Assembly: GCA_049941595.1 (NCBI GenBank)
Contig: JBNFNA010000006.1
Coordinates: forward strand, 1 to 64,000
DNA from: Pasteurella sp049941595
GTDB taxonomy: Bacteria > Pseudomonadota > Gammaproteobacteria > Enterobacterales > Pasteurellaceae
Direction: 5' to 3'
Length of the DNA: 64,000 nucleotides
Under the pieces are notes generated by a model. The model made no database searches. It was not told the origin of the DNA and saw only the letters and a list, made by a program, of their open reading frames with translations. Both the position numbers and the translations under genes were made by a program. Below, piece by piece: positions 25,948-34,756 of the stretch (its first letter is position 1; every line of letters starts with the position of its first letter).

Positions 25948-26934
25948 TTACTCTTCCACCATAAAGCAAGCAATTTTTGTGCCGTTGGCGTAAGTTTTTA
26001 GCTCAGGTTTGCTTTCACGACATTTGTCTGTCGCTTTATGACAACGTGCGTGGAAGGCGCAACCGGCGGGTGGGTTTAATGGGCTTGGTAACTCGCCCGT
26101 TAATTTAATCCGTTCACGGCGATGCTCTGCCTCTAAACGTGGCGTCGCAGAAAGTAATGCTTGAGTATAAGGGTGGCGTGGGTTGCCAAAAATGGCTTTG
26201 GTTTCCCCTTGTTCCACACAACGGCCTAAATACATCACCATCACTTCATCGGCAATATGTTCCACCACCGAAAGATCGTGCGAAATGAACACATAGGATA
26301 AGCCCATTTCATCTTGTAAATCCATCATCAAGTTGAGCACTTGTGCACGTACGGATACGTCTAATGCAGACACCGGCTCATCAGCCACAACAATATCGGG
26401 GTGCAACATTAATCCACGTGCAATAGCGATACGTTGGCGTTGCCCACCTGAAAACATATGCGGATAACGGTCGTAGAATTCTGGTTTCAAGCCCACTTTT
26501 GCCATCATTTCTAAGACTTTCTCTTTGCGCTCTTTGGCGGAAAGATCCGTATTAATCAACAAAGGTTCTTCTAGGATCGTGCCGACTTTTTTACGTGGAT
26601 TGAGTGACGCATACGGATTTTGGAAAACAATTTGGATTTTCTTACGACGTAAACGTTGCGTTTCTTTGTCGTTCACCAAAAAGTTTTGGCCTTTATAGAA
26701 CAAATCCCCTTCCGTTGGACATTCAATCATTGTGAGCATTCGCCCAAGCGTAGATTTGCCACAGCCCGACTCACCAACAATTGCTAAGGTTTTTCCACGT
26801 TCTAAAGTAAATGAAACACCATCAACGGCTTTCACTAATCTGGTTGGTGCAAATAGCCCTTTTTTCACTGGATAATATTTTTTCAGTGCAATTGCATCAA
26901 GCAATGGGGGCTGCTTTTGTGTTGTTTCTGTCAT
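25948..26934 (-). CDS. dppF: Dipeptide ABC transporter ATP-binding protein DppF
   Basis: 328 aa, oligopeptide-type ABC ATPase. Walker A GESGCGKST near 55-63, signature FSGGQRQRIAIAR, Walker B DIVVADEPVSALD, and the C-terminal oligopeptide-transporter cysteine cluster (PPAGCAFHARCHKATDKC) characteristic of DppD/F proteins and shown in relatives to hold an iron-sulfur cluster. Its ATG shares a base with the dppD stop (TAATG). Last gene of the dpp operon. Confidence 0.95.
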   Translation of the reverse strand: MTETTQKQPPLLDAIALKKYYPVKKGLFAPTRLVKAVDGVSFTLERGKTLAIVGESGCGKSTLGRMLTMIECPTEGDLFYKGQNFLVNDKETQRLRRKKIQIVFQNPYASLNPRKKVGTILEEPLLINTDLSAKERKEKVLEMMAKVGLKPEFYDRYPHMFSGGQRQRIAIARGLMLHPDIVVADEPVSALDVSVRAQVLNLMMDLQDEMGLSYVFISHDLSVVEHIADEVMVMYLGRCVEQGETKAIFGNPRHPYTQALLSATPRLEAEHRRERIKLTGELPSPLNPPAGCAFHARCHKATDKCRESKPELKTYANGTKIACFMVEE

Positions 26935-27944
26935 TATTTTTCTCCCCCAAGCGTTGGAATAAAGGCACGATTTGGTTTACCACTAGCATCTAACGGCGTA
27001 TGGCATTTCACCTGACGACCTTCAACAATGTGAATTTCAGGCTCTTTCGTGCGACATAAATCTGTTGCATACGGGCAACGTGGATTTAATAAACAGCCTT
27101 GTGGGCGGTCATACTTGCCCGGCACAACGCCTGGTAGCGATTGCAAACGTGATTTACCTTCTGCAAACTCCGGTAAAGCTTTCAATAACGCTTGAGTGTA
27201 AGGGTGCAACGGTGCTTTGAAGATTTTCTCAGCTTGCCCTTCTTCCACCACTTGCCCTGCGTACATCACAATAATGCGATGGGCAGACTCTGCAACTAAA
27301 GCTAAGTCGTGCGTAATCAAAATCAACGCCATATTTTCTTTGCGTTGTAATTCTAATAATAAATCAATGATTTGCGCCTGAATGGTCACATCAAGTGCGG
27401 TGGTTGGTTCATCAGCAATCAATAATTTTGGATTACAAGCAATCGCCATTGCGATCATCACTCGTTGGCTCATACCGCCGGATAACTGGTGCGGATACAC
27501 CTCTAAACGTGATTGTGGATCAGGAATCCCCACCATTGTGAGCAATTCGATTGCACGTGCATAACGGCTGGCTTTTGTGCCACCTTGGTGTACTTTCAAC
27601 GCTTCCATAATTTGATAACCCACAGTGAAGCTTGGGTTCAAACTGGTCATCGCATCTTGGAAAATCATTGAAACATCTGCGCCCACAATTTTCTGTTTCG
27701 CTTTGGGGCTTAAACTCAGCAGGTCTGTACCGTTAAATTCCAAGGATTGTGCTTCCACACGTCCCGGATAATCAATCAAGCCCATAATCGCTAATGAACT
27801 CACCGATTTACCTGAGCCAGACTCACCAACAATCCCTAATACTTCCCCTTCATTTACTGTATAACTAATACGATCCACTGCTTTAAAAGGGGCTTTTTTG
27901 TCACCAAAATGGACTGACAATTGATTCACATTTAATAACGCCAT
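26934..27944 (-). CDS. dppD: Dipeptide ABC transporter ATP-binding protein DppD
   Basis: 336 aa. Walker A GESGSGKSV, signature LSGGMSQRVMIAMA, Walker B LLIADEPTTALD, H-loop LILITHDLALV, and the C-terminal cysteine cluster (CLLNPRCPYATDLC). Partners DppF to drive DppB-DppC. Nine bases after dppC. Confidence 0.95.
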   Translation of the reverse strand: MALLNVNQLSVHFGDKKAPFKAVDRISYTVNEGEVLGIVGESGSGKSVSSLAIMGLIDYPGRVEAQSLEFNGTDLLSLSPKAKQKIVGADVSMIFQDAMTSLNPSFTVGYQIMEALKVHQGGTKASRYARAIELLTMVGIPDPQSRLEVYPHQLSGGMSQRVMIAMAIACNPKLLIADEPTTALDVTIQAQIIDLLLELQRKENMALILITHDLALVAESAHRIIVMYAGQVVEEGQAEKIFKAPLHPYTQALLKALPEFAEGKSRLQSLPGVVPGKYDRPQGCLLNPRCPYATDLCRTKEPEIHIVEGRQVKCHTPLDASGKPNRAFIPTLGGEK

Positions 27945-27953
27945 TTTCCCCTC

Positions 27954-28847
27954 CTATTGTTTTAATTTTGGATCAAGTGCATCACGTAAGCCATCACCCA
28001 TCAGGTTGAAGGCAAGCACAAGGGAAAGAATAGCAAGGCCCGGAATGGTTACAAGCCAGTTTGCGGTTTGCATAAAGCCACGAGATTCCGCTAACATCGT
28101 GCCAAGCTCAGGCGTTGGCGGTTGCGCACCAATACCTAAGAAGCCAAGTGCGGCAAGTTCTAAAATCGCATTGGAAATCCCCATCGTCATTTGCACGATA
28201 AGGGGCGCTAAACAGTTAGGTAAAATCACGATAAACATTAAACGCAACACACCTGCACCCGCCACTCGAGAGGCGATCACATAATCACGATTTTTCTCAC
28301 TTAACACAGAAGCACGCGTTAAACGCACATAGCTAGGAATGGAAACCACTGCAATAGCAATCGCCGCATTCATTAAGGAAGGTCCAAGAATGGTCACCAC
28401 ACCAATGGTCAACAATAAACTTGGAATGGCAAGCATAATATCCACAAAGCGCATAATGATGGTATCCACCATACCGCCATAATAGCCAGCTAATAAACCT
28501 AAAATCACACCCACCACGCAAGACAATACGACGATAACTAAACCGATAAAGACCGATAATCTCGCACCATAAATAATTCGTGAAAGAATGTCACGCCCGA
28601 TATCATCTGTACCCAATAAATACGCACTGTCACCGCCCTCAAACCAAGCAGGTGGCAATAATAATGCGTTACGGTTTTGTTCAATTGGGTCAAAAGGGGC
28701 AATGAAACTTGCGAAAACACTCGCAAAAAAGACAATTGCAATAAATGTTAAACCAATCACCGCACCTCTATTTTGGCAGAAATAATGCCAAAACTCTTGT
28801 AATGGGGTCTTCGGTGTTGGGGAAGCTACTTCTGTAGTTACAGACAT
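27954..28847 (-). CDS. dppC: Dipeptide ABC transporter permease DppC
   Basis: 297 aa from the ATG at 28847 with GGAG five bases upstream; an in-frame GTG two codons earlier is less well placed. Six membrane segments. Typical N-terminal OppC segment and GTDDIGRDILSRIIYGARLS, then the EAA loop YVIASRVAGAGVLRLMFIVI around 190-210. Forms the channel with DppB. Confidence 0.94.
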   Translation of the reverse strand: MSVTTEVASPTPKTPLQEFWHYFCQNRGAVIGLTFIAIVFFASVFASFIAPFDPIEQNRNALLLPPAWFEGGDSAYLLGTDDIGRDILSRIIYGARLSVFIGLVIVVLSCVVGVILGLLAGYYGGMVDTIIMRFVDIMLAIPSLLLTIGVVTILGPSLMNAAIAIAVVSIPSYVRLTRASVLSEKNRDYVIASRVAGAGVLRLMFIVILPNCLAPLIVQMTMGISNAILELAALGFLGIGAQPPTPELGTMLAESRGFMQTANWLVTIPGLAILSLVLAFNLMGDGLRDALDPKLKQ

Positions 28848-28922
28848 ACTCACTCCAGATAAACGTTATTCAAAGATGAGCAAAACAATGCTCATAAAAT
28901 TCGATAAAAATTGACCGCACTT

Positions 28923-29927
28923 TTAGGTATGGCGGATTCTTGGGTTCACAATGCCGTAGATCAAATCCACTGTTAAGTTCACTAAAATAATCAGCGTTGC
29001 AATAATTAAAACAGAGCCTTGTAATACAGGATAATCACGCGAATTAATTGCATCGATCACCCATTTGCCAATCCCCGGCCAAGAGAAAATATTTTCGGTT
29101 AATACCGCACCTGACAATAACTGCCCAATAATCAAACCAACCACAGTGACAACGGGAATTAAGGCATTACGTAATGCGTGAATCATCACCACGCGCGTGG
29201 TATTTAAGCCCTTAGCTTTCGCAGTGCGAATATAATCTTCACCCAGCACTTCTAACATTGAAGAACGCGTCATACGAGTGATGATTGCTAATGGAATCGT
29301 GCCTAACACAATGGAAGGTAAAACCAAAGATTTAATTGCCGCAATAAATGCCCCCGGTTCATCTGAACGCCAAGTATCAATTAGCATAAAACCGGTATCG
29401 GTTTCGATCCAATATTCTGCGGGTAAACGCCCTGATGCCGGCAAGCCTAACGGCGCAGACAAATAAAGAATAAGGATTAACCCCCACCAGAAAATTGGCA
29501 TTGAGTAGCCTGTCAGTGAGAGAGAAGTCACCGTATGCGAAATCCACGAGTCTTTTTTCACCGCAGCAATCACGCCTAAAATGATGCCGAAAACTAACGA
29601 CCAAGATAACGCAAAAAAAGCCAATTCAACTGTCGCTGGAAATAGGGTGAAAAATTCTTTTAAGACCGGCTCATTGTTACGGAAAGAGTTGCCAAGATCC
29701 CCTTGCAGTACGCCTTTAATATAATTGAAGTATTGTTCTGGCAACGGCTTATCTAGCCCAAGTTGCGCCATCATTTGGGCGTGAATTTCAGGCGATAATC
29801 CACGTTCCCCCATACGAATCTCAATTGGATCGCCAGGTATTAAATGCACTAAAGCAAAAGTAATTAAAGTGATCGCAAAAAAAGTCGGAATCACCATTAA
29901 AATGCGTTTTAAAATAAACTGAAACAT
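28923..29927 (-). CDS. dppB: Dipeptide ABC transporter permease DppB
   Basis: 334 aa, six membrane segments with the long periplasmic loop of the family between helices 1 and 2 (LVHLIPGDPIEIRMGERG; MMAQLGLDKPLPEQY). EAA loop DYIRTAKAKGLNTTRVVMIH around 230-250. It is separated from dppA by a 124-base gap with a strong hairpin, and from dppC by about 75 bases containing a USS. Confidence 0.95.
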   Translation of the reverse strand: MFQFILKRILMVIPTFFAITLITFALVHLIPGDPIEIRMGERGLSPEIHAQMMAQLGLDKPLPEQYFNYIKGVLQGDLGNSFRNNEPVLKEFFTLFPATVELAFFALSWSLVFGIILGVIAAVKKDSWISHTVTSLSLTGYSMPIFWWGLILILYLSAPLGLPASGRLPAEYWIETDTGFMLIDTWRSDEPGAFIAAIKSLVLPSIVLGTIPLAIITRMTRSSMLEVLGEDYIRTAKAKGLNTTRVVMIHALRNALIPVVTVVGLIIGQLLSGAVLTENIFSWPGIGKWVIDAINSRDYPVLQGSVLIIATLIILVNLTVDLIYGIVNPRIRHT

Positions 29928-29974
29928 AATGAATCTCTATTTCTGTTTTGTATTATTCTATATGACAATCAATA

Positions 29975-30026
29975 GAGCAAAAAAAGAACTAATAAACGAA
30001 TCTACACATCCACTGTGTAGATTCGT
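29975..30026 (-). terminator. Attenuator/terminator between dppA and dppB
   Basis: A perfect 13-bp stem (ACGAATCTACACA/TGTGTAGATTCGT, 5-base loop, 29996-30026) followed in the transcribed direction by TTATTAGTTCTTTTTTT. This should end most dppA transcripts and let a fraction continue into dppBCDF, giving excess binding protein over the membrane complex. Confidence 0.8.
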
Positions 30027-30051
30027 TCTATGTTATTTTCAAGATTTGCTG

Positions 30052-31647
30052 TTATTTAGCTAAATCCACACCATAGAAATTGTGAAGACCAAATGGATTG
30101 ATCACATAGCCTTTTACTTCCTTACGAACAGGGAAGTAAGTGACAGAGTGTGCAATGGTGATCCAAGGTGCTTGCTCTTTAAATACGACTTGTGCATCTT
30201 TATATAACTTCACACGTTCTTCGTGATCGGTAACTTGCGATGCTTTTGCCACTAATTTTTCAAATGGCTCATAGCAGAAATTCGCATAGTTCGAACCTTG
30301 TTGAACCGCATTACAGCTTAATAATGTATTTAAGAAGTTATCAGGGTCACCGTTGTCGCCTGTCCAGCCCATCATACCAGTTAAATGGTCACCTGCACGC
30401 ATACGTTTTAAGTATTCACCCCATTCGTAGCTCACGATTTTCGCTTTCACGCCCACTTTTTCCCAGTCTGCTTGGATAAGCTCTGCCATACGGCGTGCAT
30501 TCGGGTTGTACGGACGAGATACTGGCATTGCCCATAAATCCGTTTCAAAACCATTTTCAAAGCCAGCCTCTTTTAACAATGCTTTCGCTTTTTCTGGGCT
30601 GTATTCGTAGTCTTTTACATCATCATTGTAAGACCACATTGTTGGTGGGATTGGATTTTTCGCCACACTACCAGAACCTTGATACACAGAATCAATAATC
30701 GCTTGTTTATTGACTGCGTGGCTTAATGCTTGGCGTACTTTCACATTATCAAACGGTGCTTTTTGCACGTTGAAGTTTAAGTAACCCACATTTAAGCCCG
30801 GTTTGGTTAATAAAGTCACATTACTGTCTTCTTTTAATTTTGCGATATCTGCAGGGTTTGGATATGGCATTGCGTGACATTCACCTTTCGCTAATTTTGC
30901 ATAACGTACTGATGCATCAGGCGTAATTGAGAACACTAAGCGGTCAATTTTTGCCTTACCTTGCCAGTAGTTTTCAAAAGCTTTAAAACGCACTGCGGAG
31001 TCTTTTTGATAAGACACAAACTCAAATGGACCCGTACCGATCGGGTTGCTGTCAAATTTGTCTTGAGTTTTCGCTTGTAACATTTTGTCTGCATATTCTG
31101 CCGACTGAATAGAAGCAAAGTCCATTGCGATGTTCGCAAGGAATGGTGCGTTTGGCACTTTTAATGTGAATTTCACAGTATAATCATCAATTTTCTCAAC
31201 ATTTTCGATGATGTTTTGCATATCCATACCAGTGAAGTACTCATAAGTTCCACCAGAAACTTTGTTGTATGGGTGGTTTGGATCTGATTGACGTTTAAAT
31301 GAGAAAATTACGTCATCTGCGTTGAGATCACGAGTTGGTTTAAAGAATTTATTACTATGAAACTTCACGCCTTTACGAAGATAAAACGTATAGGTTTTAC
31401 CATCTTCAGAAATTTCCCATTTTTCCGCTAGTCCTGGCACCACATTTGTCGAACCGGCTTCAAAGCTGGTTAAGCGATCAAACATTGGTTGACCTGATGC
31501 ATCAATGGTCGCACCATCTGTCCCCAAAGCAGGGTTTAAATAAGAAGGCGAGGCTTCTGAACAGAAAACAAACGTTTTTGGTGCAGCTAATGCTGAACCA
31601 GAAATTAAAGCTAAAGAAATTAGCGACAGTTTCGTAAGTAATTTCAT
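30052..31647 (-). CDS. dppA: Periplasmic dipeptide-binding protein DppA
   Basis: 531 aa, Sec signal peptide (1-21, ...GSALA-APKT). SBP_bac_5 family: KTFVFCSEASPSYLNPALGTD opening, GLAEKWEISEDGKTYTFYLRKG, and FDNVKVRQALSHAVNKQAIID, all standard. Two cysteines at the N-terminal region plus CNAVQQGSNYANFC form the usual disulfides. Binds dipeptides (and haem in some relatives) for DppBCDF. RBS TTGGAG. A TTGACA-type promoter lies about 75 bases upstream. Confidence 0.95.
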   Translation of the reverse strand: MKLLTKLSLISLALISGSALAAPKTFVFCSEASPSYLNPALGTDGATIDASGQPMFDRLTSFEAGSTNVVPGLAEKWEISEDGKTYTFYLRKGVKFHSNKFFKPTRDLNADDVIFSFKRQSDPNHPYNKVSGGTYEYFTGMDMQNIIENVEKIDDYTVKFTLKVPNAPFLANIAMDFASIQSAEYADKMLQAKTQDKFDSNPIGTGPFEFVSYQKDSAVRFKAFENYWQGKAKIDRLVFSITPDASVRYAKLAKGECHAMPYPNPADIAKLKEDSNVTLLTKPGLNVGYLNFNVQKAPFDNVKVRQALSHAVNKQAIIDSVYQGSGSVAKNPIPPTMWSYNDDVKDYEYSPEKAKALLKEAGFENGFETDLWAMPVSRPYNPNARRMAELIQADWEKVGVKAKIVSYEWGEYLKRMRAGDHLTGMMGWTGDNGDPDNFLNTLLSCNAVQQGSNYANFCYEPFEKLVAKASQVTDHEERVKLYKDAQVVFKEQAPWITIAHSVTYFPVRKEVKGYVINPFGLHNFYGVDLAK

Positions 31648-31695
31648 AGTTTTTCTCCAAGAGGATGTTGTGTGAAAAGAGATGCCGAATGGCTG

Positions 31696-31724
31696 TTTTA
31701 TTATGTTTTTTTTGAATATGTCAA
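31696..31724 (-). promoter_or_regulatory. Probable dppA promoter
   Basis: On the minus strand a perfect -35 TTGACA (31724-31719) is followed after 15-17 AT-rich bases by TAATAA/ATAAAA. It would start transcription roughly 40 bases upstream of the dppA ATG. Confidence 0.5.
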
Positions 31725-31739
31725 TTTTTTAAACAAAAT

Positions 31740-31919
31740 TCAATATCCTTGCTTAAAATTTGTGAAAAAAATGTTAAAAAGGTCGCAAAAAAGTGGATTT
31801 TTTGATAAATCCGGACGAAAAGAAAGGCTAAAAAAGGAAAATTTGGCGAAAGAAAAAACAAATCGAGTAGAAAAAATATTAAAAATAGAAAAGTAGTGCC
31901 GAATAACTAAACAAAATAG
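31740..31919. other. AT-rich spacer upstream of dppA, no gene seen
   Basis: Part of the 339-base gap between ridA and dppA. Purine-rich on the plus strand (many AAAA and GAAA runs). Both short open frames crossing it are low-complexity Lys/Phe-rich translations without a Shine-Dalgarno, so I see no gene here. Confidence 0.6.
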
Positions 31920-31954
31920 GAAAACAACAAGGGCAAGCACCTCCGCTTGCCCTT
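31920..31954 (-). terminator. Terminator after ridA
   Basis: Ten-base stem AAGGGCAAGC/GCTTGCCCTT, 6-base loop, followed on the minus strand by TTGTTGTTTTC. Confidence 0.8.
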
Positions 31955-31986
31955 CTAATTTTGATGTATCAATCAACGAAACTCAA

Positions 31987-32376
31987 CTAGCCACGCACTG
32001 CGATAGCTTCAATTTCAATGCCAACATCTTTTGGTAAACGAGCGACTTCCACACAAGAACGCGCAGGGAAATTTGGATGATTGTTTTCTTTGAAGAAACG
32101 CTCATACTCTGCGTTCACTGCGGCAAAGTCATTCAAGTCTTTCACAAACACCGTGGTTTTCACAATGTTTGCCACGCTTAAACCTGCTTGTTCCACAATC
32201 GCTTTCACGTTTTCTAATGATTGACGTGCTTGTGCCACGATATCCGCAGGCACTTCACCTGTTTTTGGATTCACTGGAATTTGGCCTGAAGTCAACACCA
32301 TATTACCTAAATCTACCGCTTGAACATAAGGGCCAATTGCTGCTGGTGCATTGTCAGTATGAATCACTTTAGTCAT
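31987..32376 (-). CDS. ridA: 2-iminobutanoate/2-iminopropanoate deaminase RidA
   Basis: 129 aa, typical RidA/YjgF length. It hydrolyses reactive enamine/imine products of PLP enzymes such as threonine dehydratase. Motifs: NAPAAIGPYVQAVDLGNMV, GQIPVNPKTGEVP, and the C-terminal ARSCVEVARLPKDVGIEIEA with the substrate arginine (Arg in PARSCVEV). Monocistronic or co-transcribed after pabC. Confidence 0.96.
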   Translation of the reverse strand: MTKVIHTDNAPAAIGPYVQAVDLGNMVLTSGQIPVNPKTGEVPADIVAQARQSLENVKAIVEQAGLSVANIVKTTVFVKDLNDFAAVNAEYERFFKENNHPNFPARSCVEVARLPKDVGIEIEAIAVRG

Positions 32377-32435
32377 TTTTATCTCCTTTTATATGATTAA
32401 AAAAGTGCTTTTATTGTACGCTCTTCAACAAAAAT

Positions 32436-33017
32436 TTACAGCGGATTTAACGCATTAATTAAGCGAATTTCGTCAAAACTTGCCACATCTTCGAGCAAAA
32501 TCGGACATTGTTGAATTTTGTTTTCAGCTAACAATTTCGCCCGTTGTGTACCTGCTAACAACGGGGTATCAGACGTAAACCACTGCTCACCTTGGCGAAA
32601 AACCAAATTGCCAATGCTACAATCGGTCACTTTGCCTTGCTTGATGATCATAATCTCATCGCAATCGCCTTTTTGCAGTAATAACTGGTTTAAATAAGTC
32701 CGATCAGCATATTTCAGCCCGTATTCAATCTCATCGCAAATCACAGGCTGAAAAGTGCGGTAAGTTTTTCGTTGATAGGCAAAATACTGCACTTGATAAT
32801 CTTGCTGATTGTAATCCACTCGACAGCGAATGATCGGTGAATGTTGAGTTTGCTCAAGTGCGGTCGAAATCTGGATAATTTTTGCAAGATCGTGCACTTT
32901 CGCTACATTTTCGCCATAAAACTTCGCCAAACTCGCTTCATAACGCTGTTGATGCCAGGCAAGCTGTTGAAGCTCGCTGTTCACAATGGCAATGGTTTCA
33001 AATAAAGGAAATGTCAT
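32436..33017 (-). CDS. pabC: Short class IV aminotransferase, probable aminodeoxychorismate lyase
   Basis: 193 aa, clearly shorter than E. coli PabC (about 270), but like the compact H. influenzae homologue. PLP fold type IV: the probable Schiff-base Lys102 in GLKYADRTYLNQ, and DEIMIIKQGKVTDCSIGNLVF with TPLLAGTQRAKLL as the phosphate-site region. It begins four bases after the pabB stop, supporting cleavage of aminodeoxychorismate to p-aminobenzoate and pyruvate. Two uptake signals occur within the gene. The compact size makes the exact activity a family inference. Confidence 0.82.
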   Translation of the reverse strand: MTFPLFETIAIVNSELQQLAWHQQRYEASLAKFYGENVAKVHDLAKIIQISTALEQTQHSPIIRCRVDYNQQDYQVQYFAYQRKTYRTFQPVICDEIEYGLKYADRTYLNQLLLQKGDCDEIMIIKQGKVTDCSIGNLVFRQGEQWFTSDTPLLAGTQRAKLLAENKIQQCPILLEDVASFDEIRLINALNPL

Positions 33018-33020
33018 CGC

Positions 33021-33995
33021 TTATCCTATGGGTACATAGACTTTTTGGATTAATTCTTGGTATTCGTCTTCTAGCTCGCTCAAGATCGTAATGCCACCAC
33101 CACTACGGAAAATATATTTCTCGCCCACTTGCTCAATAAAACGAATGGCTACTGCACTTTGTAGCGACTCACCATCGAAAATACCAAAAATTCCCGTGTA
33201 ATAACCACGAGGTTGTTGCTCTGCAGCTTGAATAATTTGTACGGTTTTTTCTTTCGGTGCGCCGCTAATCGACCCAGCGGGTAATAATGTAGCCAAAATA
33301 GTACCAATGCGAGCTTGCCAATTATCAGCAAGATCGCCTCGAATTTCCGAACTTGTCTGCAAAATCGCACCTTTTTGTGTATGAATTTTTTCCACATAAC
33401 GAAAACGGGTCACTTCCACTTTTTCTGCTACAGTTGCCAAATCATTGCGCATTAAATCCACAATAGTGTAATGCTCTTGGCGTTCTTTGTAGGAATCTAA
33501 CAAGCGGTTTTCCGCATCAGGCAAGGTGGCATCAATCGTGCCTTTCATCGGGTAGGTATAAATTTGATTATGATGAATATTGACAAAACACTCTGGCGAA
33601 AAGCACACAAAACGCTCCTGATAATGCAACTTATAAGGTGCGGTAGTTTGTTGAAAAATCTGTGCAAGACTGAAATTAATATGAATTTCAGTAGGATAGG
33701 TTAAATTCAACAAATAGGAATTGCCTTTTTGCAACTCTTTTTGCACCAAGTCAAAGCCACGCTGATAATCCGCTTTTGTCATTGGAAATTTGTGCAATTC
33801 AAAAGGCTTGCAAGGTGTTTCTACCTGCCAATTCACATTCTTCTTACCTCGAATTTCAAAAAACAATCCATAATCAGCCGCTTGATCTAACGGGCAAATT
33901 ATCGGTTGTTGCTGTTCAAAATCAATCAGGAAAAAAAACGGTTGGCGTTGCTTGCCATAATGATTGGCTTGTTGAATAAAAGAATCGAAGCACAT
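33021..33995 (-). CDS. pabB: Aminodeoxychorismate synthase component I
   Basis: 324 aa, chorismate-binding domain only; the N-terminal domain of the longer E. coli PabB is reduced. Motifs: ELQKGNSYLLNLTYPTEI, FSPECFVNIHHNQIYTYPMKGTID, HYTIVDLMRNDLATVAEKVEV, and LLPAGSISGAPKEKTVQIIQAAE with GYYTGIFGIFDG near the end. Uses ammonia from PabA to make 4-amino-4-deoxychorismate. Its gene is divergent from pabA across 108 bases. Confidence 0.9.
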   Translation of the reverse strand: MCFDSFIQQANHYGKQRQPFFFLIDFEQQQPIICPLDQAADYGLFFEIRGKKNVNWQVETPCKPFELHKFPMTKADYQRGFDLVQKELQKGNSYLLNLTYPTEIHINFSLAQIFQQTTAPYKLHYQERFVCFSPECFVNIHHNQIYTYPMKGTIDATLPDAENRLLDSYKERQEHYTIVDLMRNDLATVAEKVEVTRFRYVEKIHTQKGAILQTSSEIRGDLADNWQARIGTILATLLPAGSISGAPKEKTVQIIQAAEQQPRGYYTGIFGIFDGESLQSAVAIRFIEQVGEKYIFRSGGGITILSELEDEYQELIQKVYVPIG

Positions 33996-34103
33996 AAGTT
34001 ATCTGTTCTTGAAAAAAATAAGTGAAAGTTTAACGGAAAATCGCACAAAAATCCGCATTTTCCTTTATACTTTGCCTCTTTATCAACAGAATATGGCGCA
34101 GAT

Positions 34104-34676
34104 ATGAAACGACTTCTGATCATCAATAATCAAGATTCTTTTACCTATAATTTAGTGGATTTAATCCGCCGATTAGATGTGTCTTTTGATGTAATCAACG
34201 TGCAAGAATTGGATTTAGACGCCGTCGCCAATTACAGCCATATTCTGATTTCTCCCGGCCCTGATGTGCCTCGAGCTTATCCGCAACTGTTTGAAATGTT
34301 AGAAAAATACCACCAATCAAAATCTATTTTAGGGGTGTGCTTAGGACATCAAACGCTATGCGAATTTTTTGGTGGTGAGTTATACAATTTAGATAAAGTA
34401 CGCCACGGACGCATCCAACGCTTAAAAGTGCGGTCAAATTCGGTATTATTTCAAGACCTACCTACTGAATTCCAAATTGGTTTATATCATTCTTGGGCAA
34501 TTCGTGAACAAAACTTCCCTGAAGAACTCACTATCACCGCCCAGTGCGCCGAAGAGGTAGTGATGGCATTTCAGCACAAGAATTTGCCCATTTACGGCGT
34601 TCAATTCCACCCAGAATCCTTTATGACTGAGAACGGCGAAAAGCTATTACGCAACTGGTTGGAACATAAAGTATAA
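34104..34676 (+). CDS. pabA: Aminodeoxychorismate/anthranilate synthase glutamine amidotransferase
   Basis: 190 aa class I amidotransferase. Catalytic Cys in GVCLGHQTLCEFFGG (near residue 79), His/Glu in YGVQFHPESFMTENG (near 170), and NNQDSFTYNLVDLIRRL at the start. It supplies ammonia to PabB. Annotated as TrpG in some Haemophilus, but the pabB/pabC partners here and no trp genes in view favour folate synthesis; PabA can serve both enzymes in many bacteria. Single gene, ends at a USS hairpin. Confidence 0.9.
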   Translation: MKRLLIINNQDSFTYNLVDLIRRLDVSFDVINVQELDLDAVANYSHILISPGPDVPRAYPQLFEMLEKYHQSKSILGVCLGHQTLCEFFGGELYNLDKVRHGRIQRLKVRSNSVLFQDLPTEFQIGLYHSWAIREQNFPEELTITAQCAEEVVMAFQHKNLPIYGVQFHPESFMTENGEKLLRNWLEHKV

Positions 34677-34692
34677 GATTAAATAAGTCCCA

Positions 34693-34751
34693 TAAAAAAA
34701 CAGTCAATTTCTCAAAGCCTAAAACTTTTTTGAAATTGACCGCACTTTTTT
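34693..34751. terminator. Bidirectional USS-type terminator between pabA and yeiH
   Basis: Stem GTCAATTTC/GAAATTGAC with T-runs on both sides (TTTTTT after GACCGCAC on plus; TGTTTTTTT on minus). One arm extends into an uptake signal. Confidence 0.8.
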
Positions 34752-34756
34752 AAACG

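Noticed and set aside
31672..31976. Two short open frames in the ridA-dppA gap
   Set aside because: Low-complexity Lys/Phe-rich, no Shine-Dalgarno, overlapping each other on opposite strands and crossing the ridA terminator.
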